A DNA stretch of 64,000 nucleotides. Source: Phorcus lineatus. Lineage: Eukaryota; Mollusca; Gastropoda; Trochida; Trochidae. Shown one piece after another: positions 1-10,789 of this stretch. A program made the translations under genes and the position numbers. Location: assembly GCA_921293015.1 (NCBI GenBank), contig OV121097.1, forward strand, positions 18,537,924 to 18,601,923, given 5' to 3'. Each line of letters starts with the position of its first letter. The stretch's first letter is position 1. The notes under the pieces are model-generated. The model was not told the DNA's origin and did no database searches. It was given only the letters and a program-made list of their open reading frames with translations.

Positions 1-143
1 ATGTCGCTTTTCAATATTTTCAAATAAAGATTTATGAACGACGCCACTTGCATTTAACAACGAGTTTATTGATATTCTGACGATATTCTGATTAGTCTCA
101 TGTAGTTAAAAGCAGTAAGTATGTTGCGTCAACTGTGTTGCAG

Positions 144-3100
144 TGGCTTATACCAGAAGACAGGCTGGCCGGCAGGTGCTCACAACAGATGGTGGTGAGT
201 GTCCATTGTATCTCCTACAACCGTATCCGCTATAACCCTATCTGCTACAACCCTATCTGCTACAACCCTATCTCTTGCAACCCTATCTGCTGCAACCCTA
301 TCTGCTACAACCGTATCCGCTATAACCCTATCTGCTACAACCCTAAGTGCTACAACCCTATCTCCTGCAACCCTATCTGCTACAACCGTATCCGCTGTAA
401 CCCTATCTCCTACAACCCTATCTGCTATAACTCCTATTCTCCTACAACCTTATCTCCCACAACCCTATCTCCTACAACCCCTATTCTCCTATAACCCTTA
501 TCTCCCATAACCCCTTTCTCCTATAACCCCTATCCTGTTATCATTCTCAGCAAAAAAACATCCACTTGTGGTCAAATATCGACCAACGATCGTCGTCTGT
601 AAACTTTCAAATGGTCAACTCCTTCTTTAGAACTGCTGAATCCCAAGTTGTATTTTTGTCCAAAGTTCTTTACCTCTTGTGTTGTAAATACAAACGATCA
701 TGTTTTATATTTGTTGAAAGTTATTGTGGTCTAACACCAAAGCATTTCATAAGTTTTCAAATAAAAATTATACAAACTCTGTAACTACTAACTGACTAAC
801 TAACAGTTGTCCTTTTCGCAGGTCGCCGGAAACGTCATACGCCAAACAAAATGGTGGTCAGTTTGAATTCATCATTGAGAAGCAGAATGGGAGAGCAATA
901 CCGATTGAAGAGGTAGGACTCGTAGGCGTCACTATGTATTTGATAGCTTTATTTGTCTAGAAGGCCCATCACTGATGTTTCGAGTTTTATTGTGCTATTC
1001 GAAACCTCATCATCTGACTTAAACAATTTATGCTTCCAGGCGTTCTGGAATTACTTGTTTGACAGTTCACGAGAATGGGGCCTTACTCTATATGAACAGG
1101 TGAGCCACTTACTTATCAGTTGTAAATGTCGAAGTGGAATGTAGCTGTTTGTTGAAAACTTACTTATTGAACATTTAGTAAACGACTAGTTTTTACAGGA
1201 CTGGTTAGATTATGAGTTCAAGGGCCTTAATGCCACGCTGACGGACATCAACCTTGGAAGGACGTGGTTGATGCAGATGGGTCGAGCTGCCCTGAAGAAC
1301 GGAATCACAATCCAGTACTGTATGTCCCTACCAAGACAAGCCATGCAGAGTGTCGAGATTCCAGTAGTCACACAGGTATATTCAGCCTATTGGTAACTTT
1401 TATCAAACAAAGAAAGCAGAAACTCCGGTAGTCACACACACAGCAGAAACTCCGGTAGTGAACAAAGAAAGCAGAGATTCCAGTTGTCACACAGGTATAT
1501 TCAGTTTATTGGTAACTATTATCAAACAAACAAAGCAGAAACTCCGGTAGTGAACAAAAAAAGCAGAGATTCCAGTTGTCACACAGGTATATTTAGCTTA
1601 CTAGTTACTGTTAACAAACCAACAAAGCAGAGATTCGAGTCGTCACACATATATATTCGGTGACTTTTAACAAACAAAGCATTTATTCCAATAGTCACAG
1701 GTCTATTTCCGTTTGTTTGTAAATGTTTATAACAAAGCAGAGATAAGTTTCGACTTGTTGGTAACTGTTAATACTCATATAAGATTTAAGTTCAAGTTAC
1801 AATATCAGCATTATCTAATAGTTAAACATAATCCTGAAGTCGTTTAGTATTAACGAAGAGATTTCGGTTTTCACATTTGCATATTTATTCTTGATACAGT
1901 ATGTATGTCATTAAGTATAGGTTAAGGTAATTCTTGACGTTTGTAACTTGAAAAGGTTACAAGAGACGTTTCGATCTGATACTTTGGGTCAATAATTCCT
2001 TCAGGAAAGCCTTCGTTATGTCATTTGTCGACGACGGTGTACCATAAAACCGAAAAAAGTGAATTAAATTCAATCTTTGTGACAGCATGTCAACGTTTGA
2101 TTGTTGAAGGCACGGGTGAGTGGCGATTACAGAGCGGGCGAGGACAACTGGAAGATTGGGCCTCAGTCTCTCTTCGCGGACGCCATGGGCATAGCTCCCT
2201 TCAAGGACAACTTCTGGTCCTCCAAGGTGCAGCCTGGCAACCCCAAGTATCCTGGTAGAGGCTGACTAAGACTTGTTGCTGTGTCATTAGTCAAATGTTA
2301 ACTTGTTGAATGTACCATTGAATTTTAATGTTCTATAGCGTAATCATAAATAAAGATAGAAAACGTTCAAAAGGCAAGGCTTTGAACTGAATACTGTTAA
2401 ACGGTTATGTTGATTGAGTTTGAACAATTAATAATATTTTTAAAAAATACCTTTAGGCCATATAAATATCGACTTCTTCATCTGATATGTTTGTTTAGAA
2501 ACAATCAATGTTGAAATATGAATCGGATAATAAACCCATATTCACGAATGAATCACTACTTTCATGCTGCATTTTATGTCCGATACTATATTTTTATTAT
2601 AGCAGGTTTTTATGGGACTTTTTGACATTTACCCATTTGTTCTTAATACTACAGGAGGTCTATCAAATGATCTCTGTTTAAGACTTGCAGGAAACCCACT
2701 CAGAGCTGCACGCTATGGTTGCCACTCTCAGCACGGGACCTGTGGCTCCTGGGGACAAGATCAACGCCACCAACGTCACCATGCTCATGCAGTAAGAGAC
2801 ACAACTCTTAACACGTCCCAAAGTCCCAGTGGCGGATATTGGGATTCAGAAGGTTGTATGGATGCCCCCGACCCCCTCTTTTATATGTGCCACCAACACC
2901 CCCTCCCTCCACCCCTTACTAAGTTCATGGAATTAGTTTTGAATGTTTTAGTATTTAACTGTACTAACTATTATCATTAATTTGTCGTTCTGAAATAAGA
3001 TATAATACGTTATATATACGTAGTACTCGAGTACATTTCTCATGTCTCATCAGATGCTGTAACTCAGACGGACTGATTCTGAAACCGTCCAAACCCGCCA

Positions 3101-5059
3101 TGGCTGTAGACGCACAGATAATCCAGGTTGGACCCTGTAGCTTGTAACTATAACTGTAGTGAAAATCATAATATATCTGAAGTTCATCGAAAAATCTACA
3201 AATATACAGGAATTCTCAACAATAACTCTTAAATGAAAAATACATAGTATTTCCCGATATGGAAGAAAGGGTACTTCTTTGAGTTTCGAAGTGAGGTCAC
3301 ATTTCTGCTGAACGTTGAGTAGCCGTGGTAGCAAATGATATTGCCAAGGGTCAGTTATAGGTTTTCGAAGTTGCCATTTGCGTTTGATTATGTGTGGCGA
3401 CACTTTTGCAAAGCCTATTATTGCCACTTGTAGTGCCGAAAGATACGTTACTTGGACTTAAGACGAACAGATAGGTCGATTTAGCTCCTTGTCGCGAGCT
3501 TTACAGATAATCTATGGTTTCAAGTTTCGAAATTGAGCTATTTTCAGATTTCTCGGAAAACAACATATCACTTTCCGAAACAAGTTAGTTAACAAATCAA
3601 AGACCTGCTGTAGTTTTTTGTCCTGTTTTCATGATATGATTTGACTTGACTTATTATTTTATGTCACAGAAAGTAGCAATTAATTATTTCGGCGTTATAT
3701 TTCGTAGACTTGTGTATTGCTAAGTTTGAAGCGACCCGAAAATGTCATTGTCACAATAACTTCATAACTTTCATGCCAATGGTCTTTTGGTTTAAAAGAT
3801 TGTTAATGATGGACGTATTGTGAATTGTATATTCACGTCGGTAAAATGTTCAGGTTTCACCGCAATGTATAGCCACAATGGTACTGTGGGCTTTCTCCCT
3901 GCAATTATACTAGCAGCCGCAAAATAAGTGAAATACCCTTGAAAGCGGCGATAAACCCCATATCACCTCACCTCACCTCGGTGAAATGTTAATTTTGAAA
4001 AGATAAATGGTCTTGAGGGAAAGTATTCTTTTTACTTTAATCCTTTCGACTTTTCAAAATTCCGACTATCGTCTTTTAAACTAAATTTGGACTTCGTTAC
4101 ATTCAAAACTTTAAATAAAAGACTGAAGACTGGTATCTTCGGTCCTAAAAGATACTATAAGTATAACTTGATACATTTTACAGCAATCTCTGGGGGCGGG
4201 AGGACCTGAAGGAGAACTGTACACGACCTACTCACAGATAGGACAGGACTACTTCGGGGTTATACTGGCCGTACTGAACAAAACCTTTGTCCTCGACGAA
4301 CGAATCGCTGGATTTAAGGTAACCATAATTTATACTACTGCACTTTTCATAGACGAAAGTACGGTTTGAGACGTTGGGTGAGACATAATTATATATATAT
4401 AAGAACATAGTACAAAATTGAACAAGAGAAAGTAATGTTCAGTCCTTACCACGATCACAACTCGACAAATCTACACCTACACATGTAGCATAGCCTGTTG
4501 CAAGACAGTGATGTTCTTCCAGTTCCCTGCTCGCACAGTGTTTTCCCGCCTGCGGAATGGTGTTACGATGGTGCAGCCCTTCACCCCCGGGATCCCTCTA
4601 GACCAGGAGTGCTCCAAAACCTCGCCCTGTCTTTACTACACCAGCCCTACATACAGCATTAGGTGTGTGGACATTAGCGATCAAAGTAGTCATCTGTTTA
4701 TGAACTCAAAGTTAATTCTTCTAATAGCCCCATAGTTTGTAAATGCTAATTTTCGCGGAGAACGTTTGAAAACGGAATTTCAGTTTTTAAACATTCTATG
4801 TGACTTTTTTTATTCCAGAGACGTTAAGGACCTTTGGATCTACGGAGAAATCGACAAGTTTGTGCCAATGTCGCCACAGCGAGTGATTAACATTGCAGCA
4901 GATATAGATGATGTTCAGGTGACGGTAGAGGGCGCTGTAGGGGAGGAGCTCAACTTTCTATATCTGACACTTGGGACTCAAGTATTGGTGCCCTGCACAT
5001 TAGGAACTTCCGGTACAGCTATCATCAGCTTCAAGTCGAGGTCTTGTCGACCTTTCTGA
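144..5059 (+). CDS. Uncharacterised glycosidase-like protein, 3' ten exons (5' end outside window)
   Basis: Spliced model read from the sequence: exons 144-194, 822-912, 1040-1099, 1199-1375, 2110-2254, 2683-2791, 3054-3126, 4184-4318, 4505-4662, 4819-5059 (stop TGA). All junctions are GT-AG and the phases agree throughout, giving about 412 codons. Recognisable stretches in order: GWPAGAHNRWWS, YAKQNGGQFEFIIE, WGLTLYEQDWL, ARVSGDYRAGEDNWKIGPQS, APFKDNFWSS, LVATLSTGP-like ELHAMVATLSTGP, CCNSDGLILKPSKPA, GGPEGELYTTYSQIGQDYFG, then a beta-rich C-terminal part ending SFKSRSCRPF. From memory this resembles a conserved but unnamed invertebrate family with a glycosidase-type (TIM-barrel) core and a C-terminal beta-sandwich; that assignment is inference and no substrate can be given. 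N-glycosylation sequons (NATL, NATN, NKTF) fit a secreted protein. The start codon and signal peptide must lie upstream of position 1. AATAAA at 5295-5300 is a plausible poly(A) signal. Confidence 0.82.
200..540. repeat. 15-bp minisatellite in an intron
   Basis: About 22 tandem copies of a 15-bp unit close to CTACAACCCTATCTG, decaying to the right into CTCCTATAACCCCTAT. It starts immediately after the splice donor at 195 and sits in the first visible intron of the glycosidase-like gene. Several units contain TAACCCTA, a telomere-like octamer, but the period is 15, not 6. Open frames across it on the plus strand are repeat artefacts. Confidence 0.9.
1345..1710. repeat. Tandem copies of the exon/intron boundary
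   Basis: The 3' end of the 1199-1375 exon plus its donor (GATTCCAGTAGTCACACAG then GTATAT) recurs downstream around 1478-1500, 1568-1592, 1632-1658 and, degraded, near 1685-1715, with AGCAGAAACTCCGGTAGT pieces between. At least two copies keep an intact CACACAG/GTATAT decoy donor. Confidence 0.85.
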
Positions 5060-5675
5060 TTTGACCGCACCAATGTTTATTTCCAATTCTTAAGACCAGT
5101 ATTCTTAAGACCAGCATTTATAGTCCATCCATTACCAAACCCGGTTTTTATTGGAACAACACCGTTTAACGTTGATTAGCTCAATTGTAATTCAGTCGCT
5201 CTATTACTTAGCATGATCAGTGTTAAATAGTTATATTGAAAGTCAACATATTATAGTCTAAAGACATGCATTCTAAATCTATCTTTCATATGATAATAAA
5301 ACCATTAAACCTCACGTTTGTTTAATCTAATTGCAACCATGTAAGTATGTTCTTTACGTAGCGTCGTTTTCAATTGTATGACATCGGGTTTAGATGTCTT
5401 TCTCAAGTATGTCTCGTAATAACTTACCTTGTAGCCGTGTTATCTGTTAATTAAATTTTCCATTAAGAATAAATAAAAAATAAAAATAAATACACTTATC
5501 TTCAGATTCAACTGACAGCATGTTGAACAGGATTACAAAATGCAAGATTCAAGATTCAATTTTATTATTGTACAAATATGTCTTGCCGACCTCTTCTAAA
5601 TCAAACGTACTTAAGCAGTTAAATAAGCACTTGGAAGATGAATAACTCCATATTGATATAGGCTTTATGTATATA

Positions 5676-6235
5676 TACTAGTGGTGTAACGATTCAACGA
5701 TAGTATCGATGTTTGCATCGTCTATACTACGCGATACGAGTGCATTGATACAAAACATGTTTAGACAGTATATCAGGATATTTATATCGTGAGAGTCTAC
5801 AATACATAGTTGTATCGCCATGAGAGACAATATATCCTAATACTGTTAACATTCAAACAAATAACTATAAAAGCTAAAAAGGTTTTTCTTCTATTTCAGA
5901 GATAACAGTGATTAGAACAGAAATAGAAAGAGAAATTATATGATATTTCTGATATTTTATATGTAATTTCACAGTCACTCTCATTCTGTGATTTCCCTTC
6001 ATGTAATATCTTTGACAACTTTGTATCTAAGGATTAACATAACTGTCCTATCTATAGTTTTTCATAAACTGTAGAGAATCGGGATACGTATTGTATCGCA
6101 ACCACTGTATCGTGATGATAATCATCTCACAGGTTCCTTTGCAATAATTCCATGATATATCGTCTCGCCTAATAAAACTAGAATCGGGATATATCGTCTT
6201 TCCACTAAGGCCAGGATACACAGGTCTAATATATA
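5676..6235. mobile_element. TATCG-rich interspersed repeat, hAT-like remnant
   Basis: Begins CTAGTGGTGTAACGATTCAA and is studded with TATCG/CGATA words (GATAGTATCGATG, GCGATACGAG, TTGTATCGCAACC, TGTATCGTGATG, GATATATCGTC). The GTGGTGTAACGATTCA-type terminus and internal TATCG words are typical of non-autonomous hAT elements in invertebrates and fish. I could not find a convincing matching right terminus or target duplication, so the boundaries are approximate. Confidence 0.35.
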
Positions 6236-7769
6236 CCATGCTTATATAGAAAGTATACGGGTGTTCATTGAGCCTCGATCACTGCTTGCAGACAAACTTG
6301 TCGAGACCCCTGGTCCGAGATGGTGACCGGACAGTTCAATACACAGTTTCAATAGAGACAAATCCTTGCATACAATCTCATTAGAGTTTATTCAGTGGAC
6401 CGATAATTAACTATCGTTCTGGATCACAACTTAATCGCTTAGTGACAGAATCAAAGTCTTATAGTATATGCTTATTCTTTATTCGCGAGTGGTGTTGTTT
6501 TAACGAGTAGACACAATGGGACCTGGGGCATAATATGCAGATACAAGATTCTCAGCTATATCAGGACCACGAGATGAGACACATAAATGTCGGCCGGGGC
6601 ATGATCTATGTGGCCTATGAACAATCTGTCATAACCTGTGCTGCAGGCAACATGACCCTGAACACGCCAAGCTGAGCCTCGCTAGCTACCCCCTGCACCA
6701 CGTCCTGTAGCAACACCCCCCTGTCTGCGTCTCCTACCTCGTTTAGTCAGCCTTCATACGTTATGCTCTTCACTGCAATACGATAAGTGAGACAACGCTA
6801 GACACGCCCCTTCAACACGTGCTATAACAACATCCACAAACCGCGCCCGTCTTTCATCTTAAACATGGGTTATTTCCTTCATTTTCTCCATGAGTCCATC
6901 GGTAGAAAAATCCAACACCTAACATCATGTCTCTTGAAAGACCTAACTTACATTTGACATAGATTTCGTACGTGTGTTATATAATCAGTGAAGATAACAA
7001 ATATCTTTTGTCTCATGCACTCATAACTAGAGGGTATCTTCTATATGTCATGTAGGGTGTTAGTAAGTGACAATATTTCAGTGACTCACTTTTGGTGTTC
7101 ATTTGGGGGTTGAATTTAAGGGGTATGCAAAATATTGTTAAACAGTTGTTCGGGAGAGTAATAGGTAAGGTATCATGATTATACAATTTGGGAAGGCCAT
7201 ATGTAATGACGCTTACATATCATGCTATTGAAAGAACAATATCCTGCATATCAGTTTAAGTTATCATTCACCTAATACTTATTTCGCTTTCACGATTTTC
7301 AATATTGGAGATGCGTCTTCAGCCTGCATTTTTTATAGCGACAAATTAACACCACAAGCAACAAAAAACCATATCAATGCAATATATACTTGAATTCATA
7401 GTGCAATGGGAATATTACAGCCCCTGAGAAATGTGAGTGTTAATCGTAAAGAAGGGCGACACTTTCATGATACATAGTTTGTGATGGAATGTTACCTCGT
7501 TTACATGATTGTACAATGTTTAAACCAACAAAATGGTTGTCATGTCTAGTGAGAGAATACTCTGCATACCGACCTGTTCATCAAAACACCGCGTGTGTCT
7601 CATCTCGACACTGTAATTCATTTTTGAATTTTCAAATTCTAAATCAAAGTTATAAGTCTTAGAGTCATGCAATATTTTGATTCTCACCAGTAATTGTTTG
7701 AGGGAGCATAGAGTGTGTTGTTTCTTGACACAGCGAGGTACGAGGGACAAGTTTCCATCCGATTTCAAT

Positions 7770-7990
7770 TAGATAAAAGGTGTTATTTTATGTCAGAAAA
7801 TCAAAACCTTAATGCTCATCAGTTCAGAAGAGTGACAATGAACGGGTAAACGTCCTAATTTGTGATAAGAAAACTGGACATTGGCGCGCCCAAGTATCTA
7901 AAACGTAATTTTGAAAACTTTTTTACATAAGAAACAAAGACAAGTAAACATTGAAAGTGTCAAATAAGTCATGTATCTAATATACATGTT
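7770..7990 (+). repeat. Dispersed repeat family, partial copy
   Basis: Shares GTGACAATGAACGGGT, AACTGGACATTGGCGCG and AAACGTAATTTTGAAAACT with copies at 51290-51690 (same orientation) and 43265-43700 (opposite orientation). No coding capacity seen. Likely a non-autonomous mobile element; class unknown. Confidence 0.6.
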
Positions 7991-8948
7991 AATCTTAAAC
8001 ATAATTTCTACTTTTCAACATAATCTGTTTTCCGGTTATAACAAAAAGACAAATATTGACAAAAAGAAATTGAGCTACCTCGGCAGAATATGTCGAACAA
8101 GCTCTACCCAAATGATAAAACAACTGTTTTATTTCAGATAGTTACAATTAAAAATTGCCGAGTCAGCAAAATTGAGAATTATTTCAAAATGAAAATACTA
8201 CGTTTCTTTATTTTGATGAATATTCAATTAGAAATCTTTAAAATTGAGAAATTACCGCTTCGTTTTGGTTTATTATATAAGAACATTATGATTAAAGGTT
8301 ATTTGAGTTTTGTAACTGTGACTGAGGAGCGAACATCCTTAACGTCCTGTTACATACACTATAGTTATTAGTCCCGGCATACTTGGTGTGTTTTTAATCC
8401 ATAAAATATAGTTTGTGTTATGTTTGCATAGTAGAGTTTGGTTCCCAAACTGGAATTTTATAAATTTCTTATCACTCAAACCCCTGTCAGAAAGCGTTTC
8501 TGCGCCGCATGTTTTTGTTGTATATCCAACAAGTCGCCCTGGTGATTGATGGCGGTGATTACAGCATCTTAAACATTTTACTGCCTTTAACTCTTTTATG
8601 AGCGTGACAAGAATGTGCGCCGGGTGTGTATATGTAATATAATGCATCAAACAGACAACACGTACATACATGTAGAGCATGGCTTTTATCATTAATATGC
8701 ACGGAGAATGATGGCTCATTAGAAAAACCTAATTCTAGTAAAACATGATGAATCACGATAACAGAAACATGACAATGATGAAAACACAGTCACCTAGAAA
8801 ACTGTAGCGATATACATTTGTATATTTCTATGCTATTTGATTTTATCTACACTTATAAATCTTGTTTATATGATTGAGAGGTTTATATTAGCTGATGTCA
8901 TATCAGTGAAAAAAAACTTGATAAAGGACTAGTGACAATGACCTTTAG

Positions 8949-8950
<2 letters not shown>

Positions 8951-8983
<33 letters not shown>
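8951..8983. repeat. (AT)n microsatellite, left border
   Basis: A run of about 16 AT dinucleotides directly abutting the left inverted terminus at 8985. A matching tract lies at 25625-25650 next to the right terminus. Confidence 0.95.
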
Positions 8984-8984
<1 letters not shown>

Positions 8985-9299
8985 GTACAGTTATTACCTT
9001 TTTGACCATATAGCAAAATTGTTACCTTTTTGGCTCATTTTTTATTAGCTGCAAAATGACTTATTTAAGACTGTTAAAATATTAATTATCATTAAGCTAA
9101 CAATAAAAAGTGGTTTTGAACAGTTAATTGTTATTTTTGAATTTTTTATGAGAATTATATTTTTTGGGAGCCAAAAAGGTGGAGCCAAAATTGTTAGGCA
9201 TTTTTGTTCAAGCAAAATTTACAATTTTGGCTCTTAGCAAAATTATTACCTTTTTGGCACACCATGTTATCGCATATATATTACAGTTTTGGCACCATG

Positions 9300-10326
9300 T
9301 AAATAAGCACAATATAGTTATTCCATTAGATTCTATTATTTCTTTCATATATAAATTGTTCTAAACCTAATTGTTTGCATAAAAATCTCAAAAATGTGCC
9401 GTTTTACATCCTACGGTAAAATATTCATCATTCCTTCTCTCCCCAAAACTCATTTAGGTAATAACCAATATTCAAGAGTATTTCACTTATTCTGTGGCTG
9501 CTAATATTATTGGAGGGAGAAAGCCCACAACACCATGGTGGCCATGCAATGCGGTGAAGCCTGTGAAACCTGCAAGCATCTGCTGGAACTAGCAAACCAT
9601 TAGTGGTAGTGCAGTGAAATTCAGTATTGCACCTAAATAACTCAATGCGTGTAGAACAGTTCCCTACTGCAGACAAAGCCTCTGGCAGGATTTGAATTCT
9701 TGAATTTCAAACATTGACAGCCGGAAAGTCAGTTTGCCATGAGCATATTTCCCTTTTCAATAATTGCTTAATCAAACTTAATACATCACAGATATGCCTT
9801 TTTTGGCTTAGCCTTATGCTTGATTGACCTTTATAGATCTTAAGCCAATGATTTCAACAAATTTATGTAACAAAATATTTTACTGCTTCACAGTCATGTT
9901 GAAACAGAAGACATAAATGATTTGATTATTTTTTATTGCAAACACAGAAATCTGTATATATTTTTTTACATGCATTTTGATCGTTTCCACTGAAGTTTCC
10001 ACTATGATCTCCTGAAACAGAACATGAAGTTCCATCACAATGTCTGTGTAACTCTGTAAATATCAAAGAGCTATATCTCAATAGACATGGCATGGAAGGA
10101 CAAGCTATACAAGCAATCCGAAATGGCAAATTATCATTTGAATATCGAGGAGAAAGCAGAAAAACTTTCACTTAAGCAGACGAAGACTGATTATATTTAA
10201 ACGTTTTGATGTCGGGTCAAAAACAAATAAACAAAAAAATATTTTCAATATTCACATTGATTTTTTTTAATAACAATCTAGAACATTAAGTCTCATAACA
10301 AAGGTGTTATTCTGAACAAAACTTTC
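9300..10326. other. Gene-free stretch
   Basis: AT-rich sequence with no recognisable protein. Short open frames on the minus strand (9428-9676, 9926-10171) show no domain or codon pattern that I can support. Confidence 0.5.
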
Positions 10327-10334
10327 CACTACAA

Positions 10335-10607
10335 CACCCTGCTACATCAGCGTATTTGTCACTGCCCACCTCCATCATATACCCTGATACCCTGATATCC
10401 TTTGGCCTAAAACGCTTGTATCGCTAAATATAGCAAGCTAATGAAATGACTCGCATTCAGCAATAGCGACTTCAAAGAAATGTCAATTTAGGCAATAAAT
10501 AGCCATGAGTAACCAGCTGTAAGCAATACAAGCTTTATAGGCCGAAGGATATCAGGGTAAAGAGAGTCTCAGCTAGGCGGAGACAAAAACGCTGATGTAG
10601 CAGGATG
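10335..10607. mobile_element. hAT-type MITE with perfect 8-bp target duplication
   Basis: A 273-bp element flanked on both sides by CACTACAA (10327-10334 and 10608-10615). The left end is CACCCTGCTACATCAGCGTA; the right end, complemented, is CATCCTGCTACATCAGCGTT. The inverted arms continue inward with ACCCTGATATCCTTTGGCCT against ACCCTGATATCCTTCGGCCT and CGCTTGTAT against AGCTTGTAT, so the arms are about 95 bp. An 8-bp duplication with CA...TG ends is the hAT signature. There is no coding capacity, so it is non-autonomous. Confidence 0.88.
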
Positions 10608-10789
10608 CACTACAAACTGGTCTTGGTTAACCATCCTATAGTTGCACCCCTGCAACACCCTTATCTGTTAGATCATCAGTGAGATTTCAGATCTTATCCA
10701 GAAGAGGTCTGCTCAAAATTATGCAATTTTACAATCTCTCAAAGTACAAAAGAAATTACAAATAAAAACTAGAAATGGAATCATTGCTA

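Larger units (their letters stand above)
5060..8949. other. Gene-free stretch downstream of the first gene
   Basis: 3' untranslated region, then AT-rich DNA with no open frame over about 90 codons that resembles a known protein. It holds the TATCG-rich repeat at 5676-6235 and one copy of a dispersed repeat at 7770-7990, described separately. I see no other gene or RNA here. Confidence 0.6.

Noticed and set aside
135-510. Plus frames of 119 and 103 codons at the window start
   Set aside because: They run from a real exon (144-194) across the donor into the 15-bp minisatellite; the conserved join to 822-912 uses another frame.
2612-2980. 122-codon plus frame
   Set aside because: Wrong frame over a real exon; the acceptor at 2682 (TTTAAG) restores the conserved frame (ETHSELHAMVATLSTG).
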